Assembly (NCBI RefSeq): GCF_014898055.3
Contig: NW_023601104.1
Coordinates: forward strand, 87,093,106 to 87,157,105
Source of the DNA: Talpa occidentalis
Taxonomy: Eukaryota; Chordata; Mammalia; Eulipotyphla; Talpidae
DNA: 64,000 bases
Reading direction: 5' to 3'
Numbering within the stretch: position 1 is the first letter of the stretch; each line of letters opens with the position of its first letter. This document shows positions 48,640 through 60,849 of this stretch, piece after piece. The notes under the pieces were generated by a model that did not search any database, had not been told where the DNA came from, and saw only the letters and a program-made list of their open reading frames with translations. A program made the position numbers and the translations under genes.

Positions 48640-49260
48640 TAATCAGCAAAATATCCAGAAAAGAATGAATGCACCAAGACTGCATCAACTGAAACCAACT
48701 CTGAAACCAATCATGTTGGAATACCAAAAAGGATTTTAAAGAATGTCATAAAATGCTTCAATAATTAATTACAAATTCTCTTAAATTAAAAAAAAAATCT
48801 CAGTTAGGAAATAGAGTCATAAAAAATCAAGTGGATGTTATGGAAATGAGAAGGATGATCAACAGAAAGGAAAGTATTGCTGGGTGGTTTCGGTGGCAGA
48901 GCAGAGATGACAGAGATAGAATCATGAGCTGCAGGAAGTAATTCACCCAATTTGAATAACAGAGAAAATAGATTGAATAAATAAATGAACAGAGTCTGAG
49001 AAACGTGGGCAACAATAGCAAAAGTTCCAACATTTGTATTATTGGAGATCTGTGGGTATGGAGAGGGCAGAGAGAGAATATTTGAAATAACAATGGCTGA
49101 AAACTTCACAAATGTGACAGACACAAACTTTAGAGATCCAGGAAGCTGAGCAAATCCCAAACTGAATAAATTCTTGAATATTGAAGATAAAAATTAAAAG
49201 CAGCCAGAGGGAAAAACTAAATTACAAATGAGGCTGCACCAGTTTGAAAGAGAAAATGTC
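48640..49260 (+). mobile_element. L1 remnant, ORF1-side region, sense
   Basis: 'aataacaatggctgaaaac', 'ttcacaaatgtgacagaca', 'gatccaggaagctgagcaaa' and 'agcagccagagggaaaaac' match the segment of older L1 upstream of and within ORF1. Degraded; left boundary uncertain. Confidence 0.6.
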
Positions 49261-50013
49261 AGTCATTGAGGCCTAGCTGTACACAGTTGATGTATTGTGT
49301 AGGATTTAACTCACACATGTGTGCATATGCAAACACACACAAGTAAATCTCAATATAATCTATGAATTGTATCAATATCAGTGTTTTTATTAAGACATTA
49401 TAGTTAAATTTGCAAAATATTACCATTCGGGAAAATGAGTATGTAAGGGATCTCTTTGTTAATATCATTGTTGACTTTTGAAATAAGTTCATCTTATAAT
49501 TTTGGGATCAGCTCATTATTTTGAAAACTGGTAAAGAATAAAAATCAAGTAATTATCCTATGTTTCTTATATGATCTGTCTCATAATAATTAGAGTTGGT
49601 GATAGGAAGTTTCCTTTGATAAAAGTATTTTAACAAAAGATGAATGATAAAAATAGAATATTTTGCTGCTCCAAATTTATAACTGATAAGCAAAAAAAGA
49701 AAGTAACACCCAGAAGATAAATCCCTTGTTTATGATACTAACAATTTGGCTTGTACCTGTTACTGTTGCCAAAGTGTTTATTACAAAACTTAGGGACTTA
49801 ATCATTATAAACTTGGAGGACTTGGAAGTTGGGGCCCTCTCCACATCTGTATGATGAGATCTGACAGCCCATTTTGTCTACCTGCCTAGTATCTGAGCCA
49901 GGATGATATGAACCCTGGGATCTCCCCATGGCTACATTTTTCCACTGCATGGCAGCCTCTGGGCTCCTAGCACAGGTGTTCCCTGGCACCATGCAGCAGC
50001 TGTATTGACTTTT

Positions 50014-50282
50014 ATTTTTTTTTTAAGATTTATTTATGCATACAAGAACTGGGGTAGAGGCCAGAGGTGTGGGGGTGGGGGTGAGAGGATTCACCAGAGA
50101 CAGAGTGGGGAACAGAACAGGCAGATTGACAGAAATACACTGCTGAGAGGAGCAGCGGGTGAATCAGGAGAGGTCTGCTGTGCCATGTGGGTAGCTCCCT
50201 GGCGGGAGATTGAACTCGTGCTGCAGTGGCTGCAGATAGCCTCACTGGTTGTGTCTTAACCCCTTGCGCCACCAGGGAGGCC
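50014..50282 (-). mobile_element. tRNA-derived SINE, older subfamily (copy 14)
   Basis: Antisense copy with ATGCATACAAGAACTGGGGT and a head ending GCGCCACCAGGGAGGCC. Target duplication CTGTATTGACTTTT / CTGTATTGCCTTTT at 50000-50013 and 50283-50296. The right duplication copy then served as target for SINE 15. Confidence 0.93.
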
Positions 50283-50298
50283 CTGTATTGCCTTTTCT

Positions 50299-50627
50299 TT
50301 TTTTTTTTTCTTTTTTTTTTAATAATTATTTTTTTGTTTGTTTTCTTTTTTTTTTTTTTTAAGATTTATTTATTTATTTTATACAAGCACCGGGTACAGT
50401 CAGAAGCGCGGGAGGGTGAGAGAATTCACCAGAGCCAGGACAGGGAGCAGAACAGGCAGAAGGACTGAAATACACTGCTGAGGGGAGCAGCGGGCGGCAG
50501 GAGAGGTCTGCGGGCCAAGTGGGACCCTCCTGTAGTGGCTGGGAGCAGCCGGGGATGGAACCGGCGCTGCTGAGGCTGCGGACAGCTTCGCAACCCAGCG
50601 CTCAACCGCTGCGCCACCGGGGAGGCC
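50299..50627 (-). mobile_element. tRNA-derived SINE, young subfamily, with long AT-rich tail (copy 15)
   Basis: Antisense copy with TACAAGCACCGGGTACAGTC and a head ending GCGCCACCGGGGAGGCC. Its perfect duplication CTGTATTGCCTTTTCT lies at 50283-50298 and 50628-50643 and includes the right duplication of SINE 14. The tail (50299-50362) is unusually long and impure, with T-runs, AATAATTA and GTTTGTTTTC. Confidence 0.93.
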
Positions 50628-50864
50628 CTGTATTGCCTTTTCTAACCTTCCCTTGAGTATCACTTGGCATCACTTCCCAGCCTTCTTTGGGTTACAAGTT
50701 AGTCAAAAACTGTCCATATTCCAGGGTGTAGGGAATTTATCCCTCCTTCTCAATATCCTTCTAACTTCCCAACTCTCAAAAGTAAAAGTGTTGAGGAATT
50801 TCTTTATTATTTATTTGTTATGCAGTAGTGTTGCTCTTATATTTGCTTCAGAATAGTTGGATTG

Positions 50865-51008
50865 TGATAAGTGACTTTGGGTATATGGCAAAAAGATTGG
50901 CCATGTATTGATAAAAGTTGAAACGATAATGACTCTATCAGTTTATTATACTTATCTATCTGCTATTGAATATGTTTGAAAATTATCTTAATACAAAAGT
51001 TTAAAAAG
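50865..51008 (+). mobile_element. L1 3' UTR remnant, sense
   Basis: 'atgtattgataaaagttgaa', 'agtttattatacttatcta' and 'atatgtttgaaaattatctt' match the 3' end of old L1 (L1ME type), ending in AAAAGG-type A-rich sequence. Confidence 0.6.
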
Positions 51009-51322
51009 GAAGGAAGAAATGAGATGAAAGGGAAGAGGATGGGGGGAAACGATAGACTCAAGCTAGGTGAAAATTTAGTATAATTTAGTGTTGTTGCTGT
51101 CTTATTCTATAGAAAATTACAGTCAACATACATTTTCAATTTTCAGCATAGAAATGGGGGCCTAATTTTAAGTTTTGTAGTTTATGAGGTATAGTCATGA
51201 AAATCTCCATAAGAATAAGTTCTTTGCATTTGTTGAAGTACATATATGATGGTGAAGTATATGTGCTTGCTCTAAAGCCTCAATTTGTATGTAACCCTGA
51301 CACACAATAAATCTATGTGTAA

Positions 51323-51609
51323 GGGCCTCCCCGGTGGCGCAGCGGTTGAGCGCTGGGTTGCTAAGCTGCCTGCAGCCTCTGCAGCGCCGGTTCGATCCCC
51401 GGCTGCTCCCCGGCCACCGGAGGAGGGTCCCACATGGCGCACAGACCTCTCCTGCTGCCCGCTGCTCCCCTCAGCAGTGTACTTCGGTCCTTCTGCCTGC
51501 TCTGCTCCCCGCTCTGGCTCTGGTGAATTCTCTCACCCTCCCGCGCTTCTGACTGTAGCCAGTGCTTGTATAAATAAATAAATAAATCTTTAAAATAAAT
51601 AAATAAATA
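51323..51609 (+). mobile_element. tRNA-derived SINE, young subfamily, full length and near consensus (copy 16)
   Basis: The best copy in the window: begins GGGCCTCCCCGGTGGCGCAG, A box TGGCGCAGCGG at 51335-51345, B box GGTTCGATCCC at 51389-51399, ends in (AAAT)n. Perfect 17-bp target duplication AATAAATCTATGTGTAA at 51306-51322 and 51610-51626. The A and B boxes fit the RNA polymerase III internal-promoter pattern of tRNA-derived SINEs. Confidence 0.96.
51335..51399 (+). promoter_or_regulatory. RNA polymerase III type 2 internal promoter (A and B boxes) in SINE 16
   Basis: A box TGGCGCAGCGG (51335-51345) fits TRGYNNARNGG; B box GGTTCGATCCC (51389-51399) fits GGTTCGANNCC. Spacing of 43 bp between them is in the usual range. 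Whether it is transcribed is not known. Confidence 0.8.
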
Positions 51610-52319
51610 AATAAATCTATGTGTAAAATATGAGAACACCATAGATCTATCAGTATGACATCTCATTTGTTTTACACCCATAAATTTTACTTTCAAATAC
51701 CTAAATCCTAAATTTTATTTAAAGAGTGCTATTCTTTTTTCCTTTTATAAATTTAATTTGAGCATTTTTTTGACTAAAATGTCAATTTTGTGACTCAAGT
51801 GTCTGCTGTATGTTTTTCTATATTCTTTAAATGAATACTGGCTGCTTAGATCCAATTTAATCTTTGTAAGAGATTCTAATCTAAGACTAGATATTGAAAT
51901 TATTTCCCAGAGATAATAGCATTCTAAGTTTAACTGTGTGATAGGGAACAAATGAAGATGTTATTTTTAGTGTGTTTTTCCCATTACATAAGCATCTGTC
52001 TTGATAATCTAAATAGTTTCTTAATACTAGTAGCTTAAAGTTGTATCAATAGCTATTTTGTGGGTTGAATTTGAGATTCCTTCACCCAATTTCCTTCAGT
52101 TTTCACTTTCTAAATTTTTTTTAAAAAATAAGGTAACATTGGTTTACAAACTATATGTGATTCAGAAATATGGGATCCCTCCTCTTCAGTGCTACTACAC
52201 CATGCTCACCATGAAGACACCCAAAGTGGTAGCTGTTCTTTATGTAGGAACTGTTCTATACAGTGACTGTGTTGTTCACATGAATCTGCATGTGAAATGA
52301 AATAATAATATTGCATGGA

Positions 52320-52545
52320 GCTAAATACTTGTGCATGCAGGTAAAAACTGATGAAATCTGGATAGTCTGTGGATTGTGTCTATGACAACCTCCTGGTGGT
52401 GATGCTACATGGCAGTTATGCAAATGGTACCATCAGGAGAAACTGGCTAATGGGTATGAGCCATCTCTCTGTTTAATTTCTACAACTACATGTAAGTTTG
52501 TAATTATCTCACAGTAAAAAGCTGAAAAAATATACTGATTTTAAT
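52320..52545 (+). mobile_element. L1 3' UTR remnant, sense
   Basis: 'gcaaatggtaccatcagg', 'agaaactggctaatgggta', 'ctctctgtttaatttctac' and 'taattatctcacagtaaaa' are the 3' end of an old L1 (L1ME-like). Confidence 0.6.
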
Positions 52546-53149
52546 GTTTGAATTGAGAATTGCTGATATAAGAAAATCAGACATCAAACATAGTTAAAAT
52601 AGTAAACACATTTTTCTAATTTCTTAGTTTTACTTTTTGAATTTTTAAAATTTTAAATTAAAATGAGACGTGAATACATTCTTAAAAACTGATATTGCTC
52701 AGCACGAATTTCTTCAAATGCACCATGGCAAACACAACATCTGCTGAGAGTCTTAAATAACTGGAACCGGAAATAACTGTTCCATGTCGATGCTGTAGAA
52801 CTTATGTCCAAAACTTAATTTGGACTTAAAGACAATCAGAGTTTTGAATACTGGCAAGGTCCCTTTATACCTTCTATTACAAATGAAGAAATAAACCCAA
52901 GCAGTGAATTGATTTTTCTATAGCTCCACTGTTTTAACATAGCAGTAGCAGATTTTGTCTAACTTTTGTCTCTGGATTGTTTTCTCCTGCATCATCTGTC
53001 ATTCAGTATATCTTCACTCTGTTATTTTTTAAGAATCTTTCCATGGAGTTCTGTAGGAACTCCAAAGTTACCACAAGAATGGTAAAAACAAAATAAGTAA
53101 GTTGTGGCATATTTTAGAAGATAATAATCGCCGTGGGCATTACTCAGAA

Positions 53150-53560
53150 AAGGAGGCTTGAAGGCTGAGAAGTGCCTGTGAAGGCAAAATGGAATTTTAA
53201 ATAAAACCACCAGTGTAGGCTTTACTGAGAAACTACAGTTGGGCTGAGGAGTGAGAGAACAATTCATGTGCTTCTCTGGGAGAAGAGCTTCCAGGCAGAG
53301 GGAAGCATCAGTGCAAAGCCCTGGAGGCAGCAGGGTGACCAGCATATTTGAGAAACCAGAAGGAAAACAGAGTGGCTGGAGCGAACAAAGAGGGTGGTGT
53401 GGAGTTTGACATCAAGAGTCAAGGACGATGACAGAACATTTAGCCTGAACAGGTGAAGCAATGGAATCTCCTTGTCTGAGGTGGGAAGACAGCTGGTAGA
53501 GCAGGAGAGGAAATTAGTGGGCAGTGATGAAGTAAATGTCAGATCTAATTCGACATTTGA
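53150..53560 (+). repeat. Ancient interspersed repeat, same type as 5230-6010
   Basis: 'agcttccaggcagaggga', 'agtgcaaagccctggagg', 'gcatatttgagaaaccag' and 'gagtggctggagcga' follow the order of a common ancient mammalian repeat. The - strand frames at 53022-53461 are shadows of it. Confidence 0.5.
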
Positions 53561-53893
53561 ACCTGTCTGTCTTGGGTCACGAAAGCTAAGTCTCTCAGAT
53601 CAGACAGCCTTCTGATATCCCAGGAGATGTCACCTGTATATCTTCCAGGTAGAAGAGTCGGCTTCCCTCCCTCTTCTGTCACTGAGTGAGTTCTCTTTGG
53701 TTGGTGTTTCCCTGAAGGCCTTTGTTTATGGCTGGAAGCTGTAGCTGGTATAACTTGTCATCTGCTGCCTTTCATCTGTCCTCTGGAGCAGTGGCCAACT
53801 TTATGGCACCTCCCTTCCTACTTAGGCCCCCTGTTCCTCTGAAACCAGGGTAAGTGTCCAATTTGATTCCACATCACTGCTCTGTTACCTCCC

Positions 53894-53961
53894 TCCATTA
53901 TGATAGCCGCTCCATTATGATAGCCTCTCCATTATGAGAGCCTCTCCATTATGATAGTCTC
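53894..53961 (+). repeat. 17-bp tandem repeat, four units
   Basis: Units start at 53894, 53911, 53928 and 53945; the consensus is TCCATTATGATAGCCTC, with one or two differences in units 1, 3 and 4. Confidence 0.92.
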
Positions 53962-53999
53962 AGCTGCTTCCCATGTAGAATACACAGGAACCAAAGGGT

Positions 54000-56559
54000 A
54001 ATTAGCAGATTAAACCTTGGATTCTCCTTCTCCCTAGTGATGCTTTCCTGTCAAGGTGATGTGTCTTTGTGATCTGGGGCAGACTGAGAGGCAGTCACTT
54101 TTCAGAGCCCTGTCCTCAACTTTACCCTTGCTAATCTAACAATATTCTTCCACTCTAGGCCAAGGAGATAGGAATAAACAATTAGTTTGAGTCTGGTAGT
54201 AAGTACCTATCAGCAAATTAGCATGCTTGTCTGAGCTGCTGCGGGTAGTTCTAATACTTATTTGAGTAACCTAATCCCAGATCAAAGGGGATATATACCA
54301 AATGAAGTTACAAAGCCAATAGTTGTTGGACATCATTTAAAGAAAAGGCTTTAAATATTTTAGGATGCAGGAATGAATATATTCTACCAATCTGTTTATT
54401 AGATGTGATTGATAGGACAGTCAAAAACAAAACAAAACAATAAAAAACAATCACTTCACCAAAGACTTTAAACAATGGAAGAAAGACACCATCTTTGGGA
54501 AGCACTTTAATGATGGTGACAGGTTGTGGGAGGTGCTGCTATTTATTCAGATAGGAATGAGACAGTCTGGGGTGGGGCTAGGAAACATTTTGCTCATTGT
54601 GTTAGAAATGGTGAGATTATCTGGTACTTGTGGATTGGCTTGTGGCACAGAGGCTGGCTTATCCCTGAGGCAGTGTTTTGAATGTGAACTGCCCTGTCCT
54701 CTTTTTACTTTTGCATTATTTGGTCTATTTCAAATTCACAAGGAGAACTCTTGTATGATTTCCTTCCTTCTCATTCTCTTTCCAAGATGCCACATGTAAG
54801 ATTTAGAGCTTTTTTAAATTGCATCTATAACTTTAAGAGTAATTTAGACATTCATTGCTTTTCAGATATTCAGTTTATTGCTACCCTCAGTGACACAGAA
54901 TGAGGATGATAGTGTTTTTAGTTTAGCTCATTCTTTTGATAAAATTTGATTTTTATGAAAGTTAAAATGAAAAAAGTTTCTCTTAAATGTCACTAATGCT
55001 TTAAGTATAGATGGGTACGTGGTTTTTCATGATGGGTTTGGTTCATTTCTAGATTGTTTAGTATTAGAAGGAAACTTGGAAATCACTTTTATTATAGATT
55101 TCTGATGTCCTCCACAAAAAGATCACAGTAGGGAAATTAGACTTCATTCACTCAGTCTCTTGTTTTTTGAATAGCACTCAATAATGTGTCTTGTCATTTT
55201 CATAATTTATGGTTCATTAATCAAAGACTGATATTGTCTTTACCATGGAAGGACAAAGTAAGTTAACATATGAGTCTGCTCCTTAAATTTCTCTAAAATG
55301 AACTTAGGTCCTACCTTATAAGGTTATTGTGATGAGTATCAATTTTAATAAGTTAAATAAACTTTGCTACTACTTGGCATTTGGTAGGCATCTTACCCGT
55401 TTGTTAATGTACAGTGTGCTTCATATTACTTACTTATGTATGCTTCCTGATAATGTTTAAATATTTAGACCAATGTTTTTAAGTATGGACCTATTTAAGT
55501 CCTGCTATGAATAGCACAGAATGATCAAGATCAAAAGTTCATTTAAGAGGTGAATGTTTTATTACAGGAGATAGGTAACTGAAAATATTTTTAAAAATAG
55601 AAAAAAAATCAAAAAACATTTCCAAAGTTTAATAGAAGTTTTTAATGGAATTAAACACATCAACAAGTTAAATTTCCAAAGAAGGGGAATTATTAACATT
55701 GACTAAGGCCCAGATTTATCTGTCTGTCTATCATGTACTGTGTGTGGACACACACATTGATATTCAGTATCATAAAGATACTTTCAAAATCTGGAAGTGT
55801 GTCTGCTTTTCAACTTTTCCTCAGCATCTCTTTGTTTAATAACTTCTCTTGTAATCTTCCCTACACTTTTGTTTAATAAAATAAAACAAAGCACATTCAG
55901 AAACTCATCTAATGTATCTTCACATTTGAGGTAAGCAGATAGACCAGATGTTACAGTGTAACTGCCTCATATTTCTATTTAAAAATGTCAACCTATTTTG
56001 TATTCAGCATTTTCCAAGTTAGCCTGAGTTATTAAAAACAAAATGCAAGCACAAACATAAAAGAAAAAGGCTGTACCTTCTTATTTTAAGACTAAAATCA
56101 ATTATATAAGGTTTGTCAGATGTGATTTTAATGGTAATAAGTATATATAGAGAAAAATAGACAACTTAGAAAATATTTCATTAAAAATCTCTAATCTCAA
56201 ATATTTCAAAGGATATATTTGAAGAAATTCAATTGAATGACTCAGGTAAAGTTTGGGAGATACAATTATGGCAGAAAATAGAAATCCATGACCTATTCTT
56301 TTATACCTCTAACTTCTTTTTTATTGTGTGAGAACAATCATACTTCTAGTTCATCGATACGTTTTATAGTAAAGCTAAAACAAGAGGGAAACCTTGTATT
56401 TCTAAAAGGTCAAATTGATTTATGGAGTTCCTTATTTTCAATGTTTTGAAAACTCATTTCTGAAATTTCACTTACTGGCATTTGGTAATCTTATATGACC
56501 TGAATTCAAAGAAATTGCTACTATAATGGAGTAACGTCTTATGTTTAATCAAGGTAATG
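54000..56559. other. Stretch with no recognised feature
   Basis: About 2.5 kb of apparently unique AT-rich intron. The 91-codon frame at 54524-54799 has no splice signals or similarity that I recognise and is treated as chance. Confidence 0.4.
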
Positions 56560-57010
56560 TACGCAGTCTGCTGACAGGGTTCCCCTTGAAAGCCAACCTT
56601 CCATCTTTGCTCTGGGTCATTATCTCCTACCTCAATTGTCCTCATTAACTTCTGTATTTTCATAGTCTTGTTCTATAAAGCTTCCTTTCCTTCAGTATTA
56701 ATGTGCACACATCTGTCGTGTGCAAACCAACCACCAAAAGAAAACCACCCTCTCTGAATTGTATGCCCCATCTAAGGACAACTTTATTCTTACCCAAAGG
56801 CCTCTGAAGCACCATCTTGCTCATTGTCTTTTCCAACTCACTATTCATTTTTCAATCTACCAAAATAGGATTTCTCATCACATTGCTTTTGTGAAACCAC
56901 TCTCACTAAGATCGGTGGTGGTATCCTCATTATAAAATCCTAAAGCCCCTTTTCTGTTGACTATTTCATCTCTCTGTAGCACTTACATTGAGGACTGGTC
57001 TCAGTGAATT
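56560..57010 (+). repeat. Ancient mammalian repeat remnant, family not assigned
   Basis: 'ttgaaagccaaccttccat', 'actcactattcatttttc', 'tgtgaaaccactctcacta' and 'agatcggtggtggtatcct' resemble a widespread old LINE-like or related repeat ('...ctcttgctaaggtcaccag...'). Low identity. Confidence 0.35.
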
Positions 57011-57380
57011 TTCTCAACACTGCTCTTTTCACTAAACACATATTTAGACATTTTTCGGGCTCTTGTATTAGTTCTGTTTGTTCTGTGCATTATTTCACTT
57101 TTGGTATCACTTAAATATTCTCAACCTCTTCTCTTTTTAATAATTCTTGTACTCTCTGAGAGATTTAGTCCTCTCTTATAGTTTAAATATCCAAATGCTC
57201 CTGACTTCTAGCCACAGCCACTTTTTCAGGATTCAGATTTGATAGTATCTTACACATCCCTTACCTCTAAATCACAAATAATGATGTAACAAATGTTAAC
57301 TCAAAAAGAATTCAAACAACTGAGTTATAGGTACAGTTAAACACATTAGTAAGTATGGATGGAGCTGCTTTTTGGTTATA

Positions 57381-57418
<38 letters not shown>
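57381..57418 (+). repeat. (TG)n microsatellite
   Basis: About 18 TG units with one CG interruption, directly next to the A-rich tail of SINE 17. Confidence 0.92.
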
Positions 57419-57420
<2 letters not shown>

Positions 57421-57421
<1 letters not shown>

Positions 57422-57683
57422 TTAAAGATTTATTTTATTTATACAAGAACCGGGGTACAGGCCAGATGTGTGGGAGGGTGAGAGGATTCACCAGAGACAG
57501 AGCAGGGAACAGAACAGGCAGATTGACTGAAATACACTGCTGAGGGGAGCAGTGGGTGAGACAGGAGAGGTCTGCTCGCTATGTGGGTTGTTCCAAGGCC
57601 GGCGGATATCGAACTGGCACTGCAGAGCCTGCGGACAGCTTCACAACACTGTGCTCAACCACTTGCGCCACCAGGGAGGCCCC
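57421..57683 (-). mobile_element. tRNA-derived SINE, intermediate subfamily (copy 17)
   Basis: Antisense copy, ATACAAGAACCGGGGTACAG body, head ending GCGCCACCAGGGAGGCCCC. No clear target duplication because the left flank is the TG microsatellite. Confidence 0.9.
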
Positions 57684-57769
57684 CTGATAATATTTTTGAA
57701 TTTAGATTTTATAATTTAGTATTGGACATTTATTTTTTAATGAAGAAATGTGAGTGGATGTGGCATGGC

Positions 57770-57850
57770 TGGTACATCCGAAGAGATGTGAACCCATTCC
57801 CCTGGATCATACATGTACTATAAACCAATGTTACCTGAAAAAACAAAGAA
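57770..57850 (+). mobile_element. L1 3' end fragment
   Basis: 'ctataaaccaatgttacctg' followed by an A-rich end matches the end of the fragment at 27240-27435. The 5' boundary is not clear. Confidence 0.4.
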
Positions 57851-58382
57851 TGACTTGTAATTCTTGTTTTATAAAGCACCTTTAAATATTGGATGATTTT
57901 GTTTTTCAAACAGAATTAATGTAACTTATTTTTAATTATCAAAAATAAATTCTATATAATAAAAATTGAATTTCGATTGAGTTTTGAAAAGGTACTTTAA
58001 AGGTCACATTAAAAGATAGTCAATTTTTGTGAATAAACCTCAAACATCATTAGTGTTGCTTCTGGAATGGAAAATGGCTATTTATATACAACCTGTATTT
58101 TCTGAGAACTACAGCACCAATGGCATATAGATGTGTTTTCTTTTTTTTCTATCTGAAAACATTTGATTATGATGGTGAAGTAAAATATTAGCAGTGGAAA
58201 GGAAATTATTTATTATGGAGTATTTGAGAACAGGTTGAATCAGTCTCGTAACAAGGCCCTAGCTTATATCAAGAATATGAATATTTCATTGAATTGTTGC
58301 TCTGTAGACATGAGAAAACCTGGTATAAGCTGCTGATGCTTCTTTCAAACCTACCAATACCTCCAGTCCTTCTGAGACCTTT

Positions 58383-58491
58383 GCTACTCAAAATATAGTC
58401 CATGGACCAGCAGTATTTACATCATCTAAGAGCTTGTTAGAAATGTAGATTCTCATGTCCCTAGACCTCCTGACTTAGAATCTGCATTTTA
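58383..58491 (+). mobile_element. MER5-like hAT (Charlie) DNA transposon remnant
   Basis: 'gtccatggaccagcagtatt', 'gagcttgttagaaatgtag', 'ttctcatgtccctagacc' and 'gacttagaatctgcatttt' are the diagnostic text of MER5A/B. Terminal repeats are not preserved. Confidence 0.85.
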
Positions 58492-58523
58492 TATTTCATT
58501 TTATTGAGGTAATGCTGATGTAT

Positions 58524-58618
58524 AAAACTATATATGACTTACCACATATGATTTTAAAACTATATATAACTCATCACATATGATGTATAGAACTATATAA
58601 TTCACCACATATGATTTT
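58524..58618 (+). repeat. Tandem repeat, three units of about 32 bp
   Basis: Units at 58524-58555, 58556-58588 and 58589-58618, all of the form AACTATATA..A.TCA.CACATATGAT. It lies just after the MER5-like remnant and an 'attgaggtaatgctgatgta' segment. Confidence 0.88.
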
Positions 58619-59190
58619 AAGTATTTCTGGGTGTGGAATATTTTAAAATTATTATATCTCAGCAATATAAACCAGATATTAAGAACCTCATTTAGTTTTA
58701 GTTATCATGTCCTAATTTTTAACCTTGGAAGTGATGGTGAATTGTTTTAACATAAAGCACTAGTGGTTTCATTTAGTTGAACTCTAAAGTTTTTCAGTTA
58801 TTTCATTGACCCTTTATTCATGAAGATTTAGTGAACAATTTACTCTTTTTCTTCTTTTCTTTGGATAATAGGTTTTAGTTGGAGTTTTATAAATCTATGA
58901 CAATCTAGAATGTGACACAATCGTTTGTTTTCCTCCTTTCTCCCTACCAGCAGTCAGCCCAATAACTTCTTGATTCGTTGTTGAGGTCTTTGGGTAAGGT
59001 CACTTCAGCTATGGTTAAATCCTCCCTCAGAGAGTCTGACCCCCAATACTGGGGAGAAGATTGTGGCTTAACTGTGATTTGTGATTACCAGTGACATTCT
59101 CTTCTCTCCAGGTACCTGAATGACTGCTATTATTTCTTATTTCACAGAGAGTTGACTCCTCTGATTAATACCATCGTTGTAGTAAGTTTT

Positions 59191-59455
59191 TTTTTTTAAG
59201 ATTTATTTATTTATTTATACAAGAACTGGGTACAGTCAGAAGTGCGGGAGGGGGAGAGAATTCTTCAGAGCCATAGCGGGGAACAGAACAGGCAGGCTAA
59301 CGAAATACACTGCTGAGGGGAGCAATGGGCGCAGCAGGAGAGGTCTGCGTGCCAAGTGGGACCCTTGCCGGTGGCCGGGGATTGAACTGGCGCTGCAGAG
59401 GCTGCGGGCAGCTTCACAGCCCAGCGCTCATCTGCTGTGCCACCAGGGGAGGCCC
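59191..59455 (-). mobile_element. tRNA-derived SINE, young-like (copy 18)
   Basis: Antisense copy with ACAAGAACTGGGTACAGTCA and a head ending GCCACCAGGGGAGGCCC. Perfect 13-bp target duplication TGTAGTAAGTTTT at 59178-59190 and 59456-59468. The body mixes features of both subfamilies (GAACTGGG with GTACAGTCAGAAG). Confidence 0.92.
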
Positions 59456-60849
59456 TGTAGTAAGTTTTAAATTAAATTGTGCTTCAATTAAAGAAGAAAA
59501 AATGTAATGCATTGGGAAGCCCAAGAATATAAGATGACTTTGTATTTATATTTATTAGTCTATGGGTTTTAGAACAAAATTTAGGTGCTAAAAATGATTT
59601 TAAAATGAGAAGATACTACATGTATTTATAGGTCACACTATTCTAGCTAAAGATATAAAAGTTTGTGAGAGTATTTAATGTTCTACTGTTAGAGTAGGTT
59701 TTCATGATGATGGACAAATTAGAAGGATATTACAATTGTGTCATTTTATCCCAGCTGTTATTAAGAGTATGTATGTGTTCAAATTTTGTGACAATATTTA
59801 AATTTATATTCTTATCATTGGATATTTACATTTAATGAGTAAAATGCAAGAAAAACATTCTGACCCACTAATTAATTTCATTTAGCATATTTGATTTAAT
59901 AACAATATATTTTAAGATATAATGAAATTATTTTGAGTTACAAAGTGAATTCTTGATAAAAATACTTCAGTGCAGTAAAAGGCTATGGGAAGGCCACACA
60001 ATAGTAGTTAGTTAGTAATGAGTTAAATATGATATTGACAGTTGGGTGGCTGATAATAAATTCTTACTTTGAAGTATTTAACTCTTTTGGAATGGCCCAT
60101 ACATAAGAAAAGACTTTACCTGTCACCTAGATGTGTGTCATGATATCAGATTTTTTATAAACTTGTCTTTAAATATCTTGTATACAAGATGTAATGCTTT
60201 TATCTACACCGGGGCCAACCAATGAGAGAATTTAGTTTCCAAAAGATTGAAGTTACTTAGCATCAAACTCTCTTACTGAGTACCTGCGCTGAGAGTATAT
60301 GATTCCCAAATTGTGTTTTCTATCAATCATAAACATAAAACAGTATAAAACAGTGAACCTAATATAGAATGTTTAGCCTTCTGCTTTAGAATTGTGGAAC
60401 AATGTACTAAAAAGACCACTTTGCCATGCAATTGTAAGTGGAAGAGTTTAGTACAGAATGGATTTTTGATAGTTTCAAGATTGGTAAATTTTGTATTTAG
60501 TATCATAGCCTTAACTCTGTTACTTTGGTATGTTTCCTCCACCTTTTTTTCTTTTTCCCCAAATCATTTGTGGTTTTGAAAGGTAATTTAGGAAGTCATA
60601 AAAACTCATCTATAATGTTTTGAATCTAACACTTCATAAATTTTAATTGCTGGATACATAGCAATTCTTTCAATTTAAAATGTTTTTATATAATTTGCAC
60701 TTTAGAAATGTATGTATTCTTAGTATCTAACACATTCAGTATACTTTGGAGCAATTTTATTATTTAGATACAGTTCTTTCTCCTGGAATTTGGGAATGAT
60801 GCTTAAATATGTCACAGTCTTTGTGACCTAAAAACCTTGCCACTGTTAT

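Noticed and set aside
48804..49160. 118-codon - strand frame
   Set aside because: It is antisense to L1 ORF1-side sequence on the + strand.
51323..51399. Genuine tRNA gene because of good A and B boxes
   Set aside because: The sequence is the head of a repeated SINE with A-rich tail and target duplication. It lacks a foldable full tRNA and a terminator after the acceptor stem.
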